Origin: G963663495 sp963663495
Lineage (GTDB): Bacteria; Bacteroidota; Rhodothermia; Rhodothermales; Bin80
Length of the DNA: 64,000 bases
Direction: 5' to 3'
NCBI GenBank assembly: GCA_963663495.1
Contig: OY760427.1
Span: 248,001 to 312,000 of the forward strand
The notes beneath the pieces were generated by a model, which saw only the letters and a program-made list of their open reading frames with translations, was not told where the DNA came from and did no database searches. Positions 51,397 through 60,849 of the stretch are shown here, piece after piece. Both the position numbers and the translations under genes were made by a program. The stretch's first letter is position 1, and every line of letters begins with the position of its first letter.

Positions 51397-52581
51397 ATGT
51401 CCAAAGATGTCATGCAGATAGAAAACCCCGGCACACTACCGGAGGGTCTCCAGAAGATACTAGACACGGGGATCGATTCCCTGAAGCTGTTAGTAGAGCA
51501 TCTTAGCACGATGCAACTGGCGTTTTTTCTTGCGGTCATGGAAGCCGAGGTAAAGTCTCTCTGCGGTGTGCGCAGAAAGCGCGACAACAATAAGCAGCAC
51601 AAGGGGCGGTACGAGCGGTGGGGGAGCAAACCGGGCTCTATCATGATTGGAGATGAGCGGGTAAAGGTGAGTGTGCCGCGTGTACAGGACCGGGTGAAGG
51701 GTAAAGCGCGTCCTCTGGAGACCTACAAATTGTTGCACAAGCCGAATCCGAATATGGTGGAGCGTATCGCCCGGAAAATTGTGTATGGTATTAGCCAGCG
51801 GAACTACAAGAAGGTGGCAACGGAGTTTGTTGGCAGTTTTGGATTGAGCGCTTCCTCAATCAGTCGCAAGTACAAGAGTTACAGTGCACAGGTATTGAAG
51901 GAGCAGGAGGAGCGTAATCTGGCGGAGAACACGTTTGTAGCGTTGCTGCTGGACGGCAAGTACTTTCAGGGGGTGCAGGTATTGATTTGTGTAGGGATTA
52001 CGGAGACGGGCGAGAAGATAGTAGTAGGGATGGTGGAGACGGCGACAGAGAACGCCGAGGCGGTACAAGGGCTGCTGCAGGATTTGATTGATCGCGGGCT
52101 GCGGTATGATAAGGGGCTTTTGGTCATCTTAGATGGTTCCAAAGGGCTTCAGAAGGCGGTGAAAGCGGTATTTGGTGATAAGGCACAGGTACAGCGGTGT
52201 ACCTGGCACAAGCGAGAGAATGTGGTGAGTTACATTGAGAAAGAGGACGAAAAGGTGCGGGTTCGGGGGGAGTTGCAGCAGGCGTACGACGAGCCGAATT
52301 ACGACAAGGCAAAGGATGCGCTTCTGAGCATAAAAAAGGGGTTGAAGGAGTCCCATCCCAAGGCAGCGAACAGCTTGTCTGAGGGGTTGGAAGAGACTTT
52401 GACGCTCCATAGACTGGGGGTGGCGGAGGAACTGGGACGCAGTTTGCAGACCAATAACATCATGGAGAACCTGAACAGTTTGATTGCTCAACGATGCCGG
52501 AATGTCGCGCGTTGGATGAATTCGAGTCAACGTCAACGATGGGCAGCCATGGTGTGCATGCGTGCAAAAGGGCTCATATAG
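51397..52581 (+). CDS. Mutator/IS256-type transposase
   Basis: 394 residues, full length for the Transposase_mut (IS256) family. The N-terminal half has a basic region (VRRKRDNNKQHKGRYERW) and VPRVQDR. The catalytic Asp residues are in ALLLDGKYF and VILDGSKGL, with the family CTWHKRENV block between them and the Glu in NNIMENLNSLIAQRCRNV. Start ATG at 51397, three bases after the preceding stop, which fits translational coupling with the accessory gene. It ends CMRAKGLI; those last codons recur at 53221. Likely active. Confidence 0.93.
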   Translation: MSKDVMQIENPGTLPEGLQKILDTGIDSLKLLVEHLSTMQLAFFLAVMEAEVKSLCGVRRKRDNNKQHKGRYERWGSKPGSIMIGDERVKVSVPRVQDRVKGKARPLETYKLLHKPNPNMVERIARKIVYGISQRNYKKVATEFVGSFGLSASSISRKYKSYSAQVLKEQEERNLAENTFVALLLDGKYFQGVQVLICVGITETGEKIVVGMVETATENAEAVQGLLQDLIDRGLRYDKGLLVILDGSKGLQKAVKAVFGDKAQVQRCTWHKRENVVSYIEKEDEKVRVRGELQQAYDEPNYDKAKDALLSIKKGLKESHPKAANSLSEGLEETLTLHRLGVAEELGRSLQTNNIMENLNSLIAQRCRNVARWMNSSQRQRWAAMVCMRAKGLI

Positions 52582-53310
52582 GCTGTTCAGTAAGGAAAAA
52601 CGTGCCTGAATCTGCCTGCAACACGCCAACGAGGCCGTAAATCATGCGTGCAGGTCAATTAGTGAGGTGGAGTCGTTAAGCAGGACAATATTATCCTGGA
52701 CAAACCACCGAAGCTGTAAGCAGCTCTACTGTAGAAACGCGTACAGCTCCGCAGCGATAGTATATGCTGAAAGATGGATACGGTCGTGCAATGCCACGGT
52801 GCGTGCGATAATGGGTGCTGGATCGTGCTATGTGACAGGTTCGGCCGCCAATTAGGGGGTAATAGCGCTATAGAGGCGCGGTGTAAGGCCTCTGTAGACG
52901 ATGTAACGCGTCACTCGCCATGAGCGGAGGACACGCATGCCCCAGCCAAAGCCGTATCGGAGCGCCCAAAAGGGCTGTTCTCAGACGTTCACCGGACTGA
53001 ATAGCACCCAAAACCGCCGAAAACGCGCCAACGAGGCCGTAAATCACGCGTACCGTGATCAGTCCTGCCAATAAGACTGCCTACTGCCGGAACAGGAGTT
53101 CGATCGTGGTACGATGCGTGCGGTATTGGATGATAGGATTGGCGCGTTTAGGTCGTTACCCCCGCGTGGAAGGTTAGCATACCTGCAGATGGTGTGCTTG
53201 AATCCGCTACCGCGGTGTCAGCGCGTGCAAAAAGGGCTCATATAGGCTGTTCAGTAAGGAGAAACGCGCCTGAATCTGCCTGCAACACGGCAACGACACC
53301 GTAAATCACG
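52560..53310 (+). repeat. Direct repeats in the tail of the Mutator-type element
   Basis: A ~90-bp segment containing the last codons and stop of the transposase (gcgtgcaaaagggctcatat...) at 52560-52648 recurs at 53221-53310 with few changes; a partial copy is at 52966-53052 (cgccaacgaggccgtaaatc). The spacer holds no gene. The original element probably ended shortly after the stop, and the tail was duplicated with ~570 bases of foreign sequence between. Confidence 0.75.
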
Positions 53311-53640
53311 CGGCAGATACTTGCGGGCTTGATAACCGCTGCGAAAGTTCATAATTCTTTGATCAGAACTACAATCAGGGGTGTCAGGATGAGCGCAGAA
53401 TCTGTACATTATAGCCGTTCCAGCCGGCACCGACCGGATTTTCAGCCAACAAGGAATGGCACGCCGCCATCTGCCCCTTGCACAACGCTCCGGTATCTGT
53501 ACCTGCCACTTCTACCGCCTATCCGGCGTGGGCCGCAAACAGCGTGGCACCCGAAGTGTGCTCCAAGTTGAGAAGCCACAAACGGTGCCATGGCCGCGGA
53601 ACCTCGAACCCGACGATCTGCCCGTTGCCCAAGCGGATCG

Positions 53641-54930
53641 CTACAGGTGTTTGAACACGCGAGAGAACCCCTCAATGCTGCGCGAAACGGCGGCAGACGA
53701 ATGTGCGAGCGACATAAAGCATGCCTCGAATTGTGATGGCGGTATCAGCACGCCCTGTCCCAAGAGTCCCTGAAATACGTGCGCGAAGCGCCCGGTATCA
53801 CATCGTGCTACCGCTTCCCAGTCGGTCACCTCCTCTTCCTCTGTAAAAAAGACCGAAAACATCGTACCAATCTGTACTACTTTCGCGGGAATCCCATGGA
53901 GCAACGCCTCTTCACGAATACCATCCGCCAGCGACTTCGTCCTAGCCTCAATCCCATCCCACTTGCCGGGTTGGGACAGCACCGATAGCGTGGCAAGACC
54001 TGCCGCCATCGTCACCGGGTTACCGGACTGCGTACCTGCCTGGTAGATTGGTCCCGATGGTGCAATCATCTGCATAATATCACGCCGCCCGCCGTACGCT
54101 CCCACGGGCAAACCGCCCCCAATCACTTTTCCCAGTGTCACGAGATCCGCATGCACTCCGTACAGCGCTTGCGCTCCAGAATTGTGCACACGATAGCCTG
54201 TCATCACTTCGTCAAAGATGAGAAGGGCGCCGGCCTCCCTCGTGACCCTTCGCAGCCCTTGCAGGAAACCTTTTACAGGGCATACCACCCCCATATTGCC
54301 CGCTACAGGCTCAACGATTATGGCAGCCACGGATTCGCCATACACGGCCATAATCTCCTCCACTGCCTCCAGATCATTGTAACGTACCACCAACGTGTCC
54401 GCCACTGCGGCAGCGGGAATGCCCGGCGAATCGGGTAATCCGAGTGTCATTACACCCGACCCTGCACGAGCAAGCAGCGCGTCGGCATGCCCATGGTAAT
54501 TGCCCCCAAACTTGATGATCTTATCACGACCCGTGAAGCCCCTGGCGAGACGAATTGCACTCATGGTTGCCTCGGTACCTGAGTTTACAAAGCGGATCAT
54601 TTCCATGCTGGGGACACCCGATACTATTAGCTGGGCAAGCTCAATCTCATACCGGCATGTGGCTCCGAAGCCAATGCCATTTCCGGTTGCAATAGCAATC
54701 GCATCCATTGCATTTCGGTCACGATGACCGAGGATGAGCGGACCATAAGACAGGATGTGGTCTACATACCGATTGCCGTCCACATCTATGAGGAACGGGC
54801 CGCTACCGGATTCCATAATAATGGGGCGCCTACCTACAGCAGAAAAGGCGCGCACGGGCGAATTTACGCCCCCCGGCAGCAGCCGCTCCGCTTTCTTGTG
54901 GAGATCAATAGAGCGATTCAATTTGAGCAT
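53641..54930 (-). CDS. hemL: Glutamate-1-semialdehyde aminomutase
   Basis: 429 residues, class III PLP aminotransferase. PLP lysine in VTLGKVIGGGLPVGAYGG; FDEVMTGYR and GNYHGHADALL are conserved. It converts glutamate-1-semialdehyde to 5-aminolevulinate, completing the two-step C5 route begun by HemA. Last gene of the haem operon, separated from hemY by 118 bases, the only long gap in the cluster, so it may have its own promoter. A Mutator-type element ends 172 bases downstream. Confidence 0.96.
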   Translation of the reverse strand: MLKLNRSIDLHKKAERLLPGGVNSPVRAFSAVGRRPIIMESGSGPFLIDVDGNRYVDHILSYGPLILGHRDRNAMDAIAIATGNGIGFGATCRYEIELAQLIVSGVPSMEMIRFVNSGTEATMSAIRLARGFTGRDKIIKFGGNYHGHADALLARAGSGVMTLGLPDSPGIPAAAVADTLVVRYNDLEAVEEIMAVYGESVAAIIVEPVAGNMGVVCPVKGFLQGLRRVTREAGALLIFDEVMTGYRVHNSGAQALYGVHADLVTLGKVIGGGLPVGAYGGRRDIMQMIAPSGPIYQAGTQSGNPVTMAAGLATLSVLSQPGKWDGIEARTKSLADGIREEALLHGIPAKVVQIGTMFSVFFTEEEEVTDWEAVARCDTGRFAHVFQGLLGQGVLIPPSQFEACFMSLAHSSAAVSRSIEGFSRVFKHL

Positions 54931-55048
54931 AGAATATGGAGATCAATAGATTGAAGCAACGTGTGCTGCGCACCGACTGATAGAAGACCATACTGGCCAG
55001 GGCGTTCCTGATTCTGTGGCAGACACCATCCTATGAGCGGGCGCGGCA

Positions 55049-56401
55049 TTACCTTGGAAGGCTGCTACGCAACCAGGCGTCTGCTGAACGATATCCAGCC
55101 ATGATCCGATCTGGAAGACCTGCACCTCCAAGAAAAGCGCCGCAAATCTCCAATCCCGGAGCGTGTTTTAGTCGCTCTTCAAGTCGGGCTACAACTTCAA
55201 GGTGGCCCAGCCTGCAGCGCGGTAGCGCCCGATGCCAGATCCTGCAACGTTGCAGAACAGGGTCCGCCGAGATGCCGAGCGTTTCCCGAAGCTCTGTCTT
55301 AGCCAACCCTTGCAGCCTGTCTGCTGCCGCTTCTCCTTCTAATCCTGACCGTAAAAACAGCCGAAACAAAACAAAGCCGTCGGGTGCACGGCCTGCAAGC
55401 TTTGCGGAGGACCATGTACAGGCAACCACGGGCCTGCTCTCCTTTGAAGGTACGATGTAGCCATAGCTGTCTAACAGCATTGGAACATCACATGTACGGA
55501 ACGCAAGATGTACTACGCCCACAGATCCGTAATGAATCTGATTCAACTCCGTTGAAAGCACCTGGTCCAAGCCCTTTAGGATCGCCCCCGCCGCATAGGC
55601 CGGCAGTGTAACCACCACCATCCGGGCCTCCACGGCGTCACGACCGCGTATGTCAACCTTATATCTGTACTTCCCGAAGCGGGTTACGGTGGCAGCTTCA
55701 GCACCAAGCCGGACATCTCCAAGCTTTGCTGCCAAAGCCCGTGGCAGCGACTGCATCCCCCCCTGTATACCGTGCAAAGCCGGTCCCTTGGATGGCTGTC
55801 TGGCCATCATACGAAGCAGCCCCCCGTACCTGATTTCGGCGGCTCTCAGGTGGCCAAACCCTGCCAACAGGCTCAGATCCTCCGGGGCGCCGCCCGTAAT
55901 TCCACTAATCAAGGGCTCCACCAACACCTCAAATGCCTCGTTCCCAAGGCGTCGACGATAGAATGACGATATTGATTCGTCCGCTCCCCCGCGCCGCGCG
56001 GGGATCACAAAGTCCATTAGCAGCCGCACCTTGCCGCGAACCGTAAGAAGGCGTGTTCGAAGCAGGGGAACAAGACTGGTAGGCACGAGCCCACTGAAGC
56101 CGCCGGGAAGTGCGCGCAGCGCGCCACCATCAAGAATGTAGGCACGCCGTGGCTGCGGCAACGTATCCTGTACCACTAGGCCCAACTCTCGGCATAACGC
56201 AGCGGCGGCTGGCTTACGTGCGATGAAGACATCAGGGCCCTCCTCCATCACAAACCCATCCACATTCACTGTCCGAATGCATCCGCCGACACGTTCATTC
56301 TTCTCCAGCAGCGTCACGGTTGCACCCACCTGCTGCAAACGGTAAGCGGCGACCAATCCCGTAATACCTCCGCCGATTACAACCGCCGATGACTCCACCA
56401 T
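55049..56401 (-). CDS. hemY: Coproporphyrinogen/protoporphyrinogen oxidase (HemY/CgoX)
   Basis: About 450 residues, FAD enzyme. The dinucleotide-binding motif is VIGGGITGLVAAYRL and the second FAD region GGAGLPDRIMAGYRSA closes the protein. It oxidises the porphyrinogen ring; in operons with hemQ the substrate is coproporphyrinogen III. I start at the Met codon whose ATG overlaps the hemH stop (ATGA); an alternative ATG is 12 bases upstream. Substrate choice is inferred from context. Confidence 0.93.
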   Translation of the reverse strand: MVESSAVVIGGGITGLVAAYRLQQVGATVTLLEKNERVGGCIRTVNVDGFVMEEGPDVFIARKPAAAALCRELGLVVQDTLPQPRRAYILDGGALRALPGGFSGLVPTSLVPLLRTRLLTVRGKVRLLMDFVIPARRGGADESISSFYRRRLGNEAFEVLVEPLISGITGGAPEDLSLLAGFGHLRAAEIRYGGLLRMMARQPSKGPALHGIQGGMQSLPRALAAKLGDVRLGAEAATVTRFGKYRYKVDIRGRDAVEARMVVVTLPAYAAGAILKGLDQVLSTELNQIHYGSVGVVHLAFRTCDVPMLLDSYGYIVPSKESRPVVACTWSSAKLAGRAPDGFVLFRLFLRSGLEGEAAADRLQGLAKTELRETLGISADPVLQRCRIWHRALPRCRLGHLEVVARLEERLKHAPGLEICGAFLGGAGLPDRIMAGYRSADAWLRSSLPR

Positions 56402-57351
56402 CAGGCAAGCCACCTGGCTTGCCTTGCGCGATCTGCTACCAGCTCCGCCAATTGCCCGGTGAACAGGGGATCAGCATTCAGCGATGGCGGGCGCTCCAGG
56501 CGCATACCGTATCGTTCGGCTACGGCACGCGCCTCAATATCTATGTCGTACAGGACCTCCACATGGTCCGACACAAAACCTACCGGGATGCTAAGAATGT
56601 TGCGTATCCCCTTTTCTGCGAGCGTAACCAGATAATCTTCCAGTTGCGGTCCCAGCCACGGCTCGTGGCTTCGTCCTGCAGACTGGTAGCTCCAGGACCA
56701 CTGTTGCTCTGCCAAGCCAGCCGCGGCGGCTACCAGCCGGGCCGTCTCTCTAAGCTGGCTGTCGTATGGATCTCCAATCTTCATGATGCGCACGGGCAGG
56801 CTATGAGCACTGAATATGACATGAACACGGTGGCGCTCCGCTGCGTCCCATCTCCGCATACCGGCCGAAACCCGCGCAGCTAACGCCTGGATGAGCCCGG
56901 GCGCGTCGTGGTAACTGTCAATGTGCTCAAAATCTATCTTCCCGCGGTAGAGCCGCAGTCCAGCAGCGATTTTTTTCTGGTACTTTGCAATACTTAACGC
57001 GCTGTAATGCGGGGCGAAGACAATGCTTACCGCACGTTGTACCCCGTCCGCAATCATCCCGCCAACGGCTTCTTCGATCCATGGGGCCCAGTGGCGCATT
57101 CCAATGTACCCCCGAAATCGCTCCGCAATACTCCCACGATTCAGCTCTGCTATCACAGCATGCGCGGCCTCCTCGGTTAAATGCAGTAGGGGGGAAGAGC
57201 CGCCAATGCGTCGATAGTTGCGGCTGATTTCCTCCAGAAGATCCTTGGATGTCGGTCTTCCAGAACGGATATCCGCGAGATAGCCGCCAATCTCATCCAG
57301 TGAGGCGGGCCCACCGTAAGCCATGAACAATACGCCTGTGGGATGGAGCAT
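56401..57351 (-). CDS. hemH: Ferrochelatase (CpfC-type by context)
   Basis: 316 residues. FSAHSLPVRIM carries the conserved His and GFVSDHVEVLYDID the conserved Glu and Asp of the metal-inserting site. It inserts ferrous iron into a porphyrin; with hemQ in the operon this is probably coproporphyrin III. Starts four bases after hemE ends and overlaps hemY. Length fits the short soluble bacterial form without a C-terminal [2Fe-2S] extension. Confidence 0.95.
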   Translation of the reverse strand: MLHPTGVLFMAYGGPASLDEIGGYLADIRSGRPTSKDLLEEISRNYRRIGGSSPLLHLTEEAAHAVIAELNRGSIAERFRGYIGMRHWAPWIEEAVGGMIADGVQRAVSIVFAPHYSALSIAKYQKKIAAGLRLYRGKIDFEHIDSYHDAPGLIQALAARVSAGMRRWDAAERHRVHVIFSAHSLPVRIMKIGDPYDSQLRETARLVAAAAGLAEQQWSWSYQSAGRSHEPWLGPQLEDYLVTLAEKGIRNILSIPVGFVSDHVEVLYDIDIEARAVAERYGMRLERPPSLNADPLFTGQLAELVADRARQARWLA

Positions 57352-57355
57352 GGCC

Positions 57356-58387
57356 TTAGTCCTGACGTCCTACCGAATGCACATATTCCACCATTCTGCT
57401 TACGGCATCTATCGGCGTTTCGGGGAGGATACCATGCCCGAGATTAAAGATATGGTCTTCGGGCGCGCGCCGGAGAACATCATCAATGCGTGGTCTCAGC
57501 TCCCTCCACGGTCCGAATAGTGCGGCCGGATCCAGGTTTCCCATCACAGGACGACCTGCCACCCTTGCCGCCGCATCCAGTGGCACGCGCCAGTCCACCC
57601 CTATTACGTCTCCTCCAGCTGCCGCTATAGCATCCAGATAGCCGCTAGTCCCTGTCGAAAAATTAATAACAGGAACACTGAGTGCCTGGAGGCGCTCAAA
57701 CAACCGGCGGCTGTACGGCTGCACGAACAGTTGGTAATCCATCTTTGATAGCGCGCCGACCCATGAGTCAAATACTTGCACGCAGTTCACGCCCGCCGCT
57801 ACCTGCGACTCAAGTAGATCCGCTGCCACCGTCACCAGTTTGGTCATCAGGCGATCCCACGCGGCGGGCTCGTTGTACATCAAGGTTTTGGTCTTGGAGT
57901 ACGTCTTGGACGCGCCCCCTTCAATACCGTAGCTTGCGAGCGTAAAGGGTGCACCCGCAAAGCCGATAAGCGGCACCTTGAGCTCCGGCTGCACCAGACG
58001 AATAGCGGCCAGCGTAGCAGCCATGCTCTCCGCAGCGGGCGGTACGCGCAGAGTATCAATGTCATAGGTAGAGGCTATGGAACGACGAAGCACGGGGCCA
58101 CGTCCTGGCACGAACTCCAGATCCAGTCCCATCCCAATGAGCGGCGGCAGGATATCGGAGAAGATTATTGCCGCATCAAGGTCAAACCGTTCAAGAGGCT
58201 GCAAGGTGATTGTGGCGGCCACCTCGGGATGTGTCAGGGCCTCCATCATGGTGTACTTGCGGCGCAATGCCCTATACTCCGGCAGATAACGGCCCGCCTG
58301 CCGCATGATCCACACCGGGGTAGTGTCAACCGCTTCCCCCCGACAAGCCTTGAGGAACCTGTGCTTCACGGCATTGCGGACTGCCAC
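57356..58387 (-). CDS. hemE: Uroporphyrinogen decarboxylase
   Basis: 343 residues. N-terminal WIMRQAGRYLPEYRALR, the substrate-binding signature, then DAAIIFSDILP and GFAGAPFTLASY. It turns uroporphyrinogen III into coproporphyrinogen III. Its start overlaps the 3' end of hemQ by 22 bases, and hemH follows after four bases. Confidence 0.97.
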   Translation of the reverse strand: MAVRNAVKHRFLKACRGEAVDTTPVWIMRQAGRYLPEYRALRRKYTMMEALTHPEVAATITLQPLERFDLDAAIIFSDILPPLIGMGLDLEFVPGRGPVLRRSIASTYDIDTLRVPPAAESMAATLAAIRLVQPELKVPLIGFAGAPFTLASYGIEGGASKTYSKTKTLMYNEPAAWDRLMTKLVTVAADLLESQVAAGVNCVQVFDSWVGALSKMDYQLFVQPYSRRLFERLQALSVPVINFSTGTSGYLDAIAAAGGDVIGVDWRVPLDAAARVAGRPVMGNLDPAALFGPWRELRPRIDDVLRRAPEDHIFNLGHGILPETPIDAVSRMVEYVHSVGRQD

Positions 58388-59100
58388 AATGCTTTACCGA
58401 TAAAGAAGGGCCCCATCTGACCCAAGTACTGTGCCGTTTGCCGCGTCTTGCGCATCCGCTCAATGGTAGCACTTAGCGGATGCAATTCCCTTCCGAGAAG
58501 ACCAACCACAAAGTCATTGTCATTGCGATCCAATCCAAAACATGCGAGCCGGACATCATGCGCATGATCGGCCCTCCCGTATGCCTGTCCAATACCCCCG
58601 TGCTCCATCAACACTTTTCGGCGCTCGGTGTTACTTAAGAACTCAAACTCGCCCGTGCGGCGCAGTGGATACCAGATCGCCCAAGACCAGTCAGGATTGC
58701 AGACATGGCGATGGGGCCGTGCGATCAGCACCTCTTCCAAATCATTTTCATAGCCAATGCTGTAAGTGCGCCCAAACATGGTGTACGCCCGTCGGGGACT
58801 GTACCCGTTGAACGGATGCTGCTGCAGTAATGCTCTCAGCTCCGTGACGAAGTAGTCTGCGCTCTGGTTCAAAACTACGATTCCGATGCCGTTCGGATCG
58901 TTCAGGTCGGCATACAGCGCACCTTCTATCCCAGCTTCGGCCAATGCCTGCGCGGCAGCGCGTGCATCCTGGCACCCGGTATATACTAGCACCTGAATGA
59001 ATAGGCGCGCATCCAGCGTGATCGCCTGTCCACCCTCGGAGCGTCCATGCTCGCTAAGGTCAATCCCTGCGGGCCTCCTTTCCTGAATATCCAGCGCCAT
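58366..59100 (-). CDS. hemQ: Coproheme decarboxylase (HemQ/ChdC)
   Basis: About 244 residues of the chlorite-dismutase-like fold. C-terminal half shows WYPLRR (position of the catalytic Tyr), MEHGGIGQAYG with the likely proximal His, CFGLDRNDNDFVVGL and GQMGPFFIG, all typical of ChdC rather than chlorite dismutase. It removes two carboxyl groups from coproheme to give haem b. Start at MALDIQERR, nine bases after hemB; a longer frame is open but runs into hemB. Its presence, with no hemF or hemN in the cluster, indicates the coproporphyrin-dependent pathway. Confidence 0.9.
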   Translation of the reverse strand: MALDIQERRPAGIDLSEHGRSEGGQAITLDARLFIQVLVYTGCQDARAAAQALAEAGIEGALYADLNDPNGIGIVVLNQSADYFVTELRALLQQHPFNGYSPRRAYTMFGRTYSIGYENDLEEVLIARPHRHVCNPDWSWAIWYPLRRTGEFEFLSNTERRKVLMEHGGIGQAYGRADHAHDVRLACFGLDRNDNDFVVGLLGRELHPLSATIERMRKTRQTAQYLGQMGPFFIGKALWQSAMP

Positions 59101-59108
59101 TTTGCCAG

Positions 59109-60107
59109 TCAGCCTCCGCTGTCCTTTAGCCACTGTGCGACATCCGGCGCATGGTAGGTTATGATGAGATCTGCTCCTGCGCGGCGGATTCCTGTAAGAA
59201 TTTCTTGTACCGCCGCCTTTTCTTCCCACACTCCTGCTGCAGCCGCTGCCTTAACCATGGCGTATTCACCGCTCACATTGTAGGCCGCCAGTGGTAGCCC
59301 AGGACATGCCTGCTTTACCCGACGGATCACGTCAAGGTAAGGCAGTGCAGGTTTTACCATGAGAAAATCGGCTCCTTCCGCCGCATCCAAGGCCGCTTCG
59401 CGTTCTGCCTCGCTGCCGTTGGTCGGATCCATTTGGTACGTCTTGCGATCTCCGCGCTTTGGAGCACCATCGGCCGCATCCCTGAACGGGCCGTAGAATG
59501 CCGACGCAAACTTGACACTGTACGACATGATGCTCGTACGCGCGTGCCCTGCATCGTCAAGCGCATGCCGGATTGCCAAGACCATCCCGTCCAGCATGCC
59601 ACTTGGAGCGACTATGTCCGCCCCCGCGTCTGCGTGCGACCGGGCAATGCGGCCTAGGATCGGCAGGGTAGCATCATTGCGTACGTAGTCCGATGTATGG
59701 GAAAGCAACCCGCAGTGGCCGTGATCAGTGTAGGAGCAGAGGCAAACATCGGTTATAACAACGAGGGATGGCAATTCCTTCTTGATTGCGCGCACCGAGC
59801 TCTGCACGGCCCCTTCCGCGAAACTCGCCTGCACACCTTTCGGATCCTTTGTTCTCGGTATGCCGAACAGCAGCACGGCGGGTATGCCCAGCTCGTATGC
59901 ACGCGCTGCCTCCCGCACCGCATCCTCAGTTCCGAGTCGTGCAATTCCCGGCAGGGAGGCAATGGCCTCCCTGCCGGGAGCATTCTTTGTGACGAACAGG
60001 GGGTAGATCAGATCGGCGGCCAAGACCCGCGTTTCACGCACCATGCTACGTATTCCTAGCGACGCACGCCGCCGACGCATTCGGATCAGCAAATGGGTGT
60101 TAGACAT
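59109..60107 (-). CDS. hemB: 5-Aminolevulinate dehydratase (porphobilinogen synthase)
   Basis: 332 residues. Schiff-base lysines in SYSVKFASAFYGPFRDA and FLMVKPALPYLD. The metal loop DVCLCSYTDHGHCG has the Cys cluster of zinc-dependent forms. It condenses two aminolevulinate molecules to porphobilinogen. Overlaps the end of hemD by eight bases. Confidence 0.97.
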   Translation of the reverse strand: MSNTHLLIRMRRRRASLGIRSMVRETRVLAADLIYPLFVTKNAPGREAIASLPGIARLGTEDAVREAARAYELGIPAVLLFGIPRTKDPKGVQASFAEGAVQSSVRAIKKELPSLVVITDVCLCSYTDHGHCGLLSHTSDYVRNDATLPILGRIARSHADAGADIVAPSGMLDGMVLAIRHALDDAGHARTSIMSYSVKFASAFYGPFRDAADGAPKRGDRKTYQMDPTNGSEAEREAALDAAEGADFLMVKPALPYLDVIRRVKQACPGLPLAAYNVSGEYAMVKAAAAAGVWEEKAAVQEILTGIRRAGADLIITYHAPDVAQWLKDSGG

Positions 60108-60849
60108 CAGGAATAGTCGCTCTAAAATAATCTGTCACAGCATCCATAAGCCCCGGGGCCGTATACCGCTGAGCTACGGAGGCTACATCGAATCCCAAGC
60201 TCTGTGCAGCTTTTGCGGTTACGGGCCCAATACAAATCACGGGACCCAGATATTGCGTACGCACCATTGTTGCGAGACTTCTCGCGGACGACGGGCTGCT
60301 TAGGGTCACAGCGTCCACTCCCTTTTTCAGTTCTGAAAAGGCGTTGCTGTCCGGATGATCGTGCACAGTCCGGTAAGCGGCTATCTCTTTTACGATTGCA
60401 CCTTTCTCACGCAGCATATCTACAAGAATCCTCCGCGCGCCTTGTGCGCGCGGCAGGAGTACGCGCTGCCCCGCCTTAATGTCCACCCCATCTGCCAAGC
60501 ATTCCGCCCGGTATTCATGGGGAACGAAGCTGACCGGAATCCCCTGCTGTGCGAGTGCGTGCGCGGTAGCAGGCCCGATCGCTGCTGCGCGCGTGTCCGT
60601 CGGAAACGGTCCTTCCTGATGTTTGCAGGCGTGCACCACCCCGTTCACGCTCGTGAAGATAACCCACTGAAATTGCGCCAGACGCGTCATGGACTCGCGT
60701 AGGGATTGGTCATCCGGCACCGGCTCAACTTGGATTACAGGAAAACGCACCGGCACAGCACCCTCGGCTTCAAGCGCTACGCACAGGCTCTCTGCCTGTG
60801 CCCTGGGGCGCGTCACAAGGATGCGCCGGCCTTGTAGTGGCCTATGCAT
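60100..60849 (-). CDS. hemD: Uroporphyrinogen-III synthase
   Basis: 249 residues. N-terminal RRILVTRPRAQAESLCVALE is typical of HemD, with WVIFTSVNGV and a late SPSSARSL. Sequence conservation is low in this family, so position between hemC and hemB is part of the case. It closes and inverts ring D of hydroxymethylbilane. It overlaps hemC and hemB by eight bases each. Confidence 0.9.
   Translation of the reverse strand: MHRPLQGRRILVTRPRAQAESLCVALEAEGAVPVRFPVIQVEPVPDDQSLRESMTRLAQFQWVIFTSVNGVVHACKHQEGPFPTDTRAAAIGPATAHALAQQGIPVSFVPHEYRAECLADGVDIKAGQRVLLPRAQGARRILVDMLREKGAIVKEIAAYRTVHDHPDSNAFSELKKGVDAVTLSSPSSARSLATMVRTQYLGPVICIGPVTAKAAQSLGFDVASVAQRYTAPGLMDAVTDYFRATIPDV

Larger units (their letters stand above)
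50234..53468 (+). mobile_element. Mutator/IS256-type element with two transposase-like genes
   Basis: 3235 bp bounded by perfect 30-bp inverted repeats, GGCGGCGTGCCATTCCTTGT continuing to 50263, and its complement at 53439-53468. It encodes two consecutive genes on the plus strand, then ~850 non-coding bases. It sits in IS66 tnpC. The expected 8-9-bp target duplication is not seen (flanks cgatgcag and atctgccc), so one flank has been replaced. The right 250 bases repeat the end of the second gene. Confidence 0.88.

Noticed and set aside
53469..53640. Short frame downstream of hemL as an additional haem gene
   Set aside because: A ~40-codon minus-strand frame is open, but it overlaps the hemL end, has no start and no known motif.
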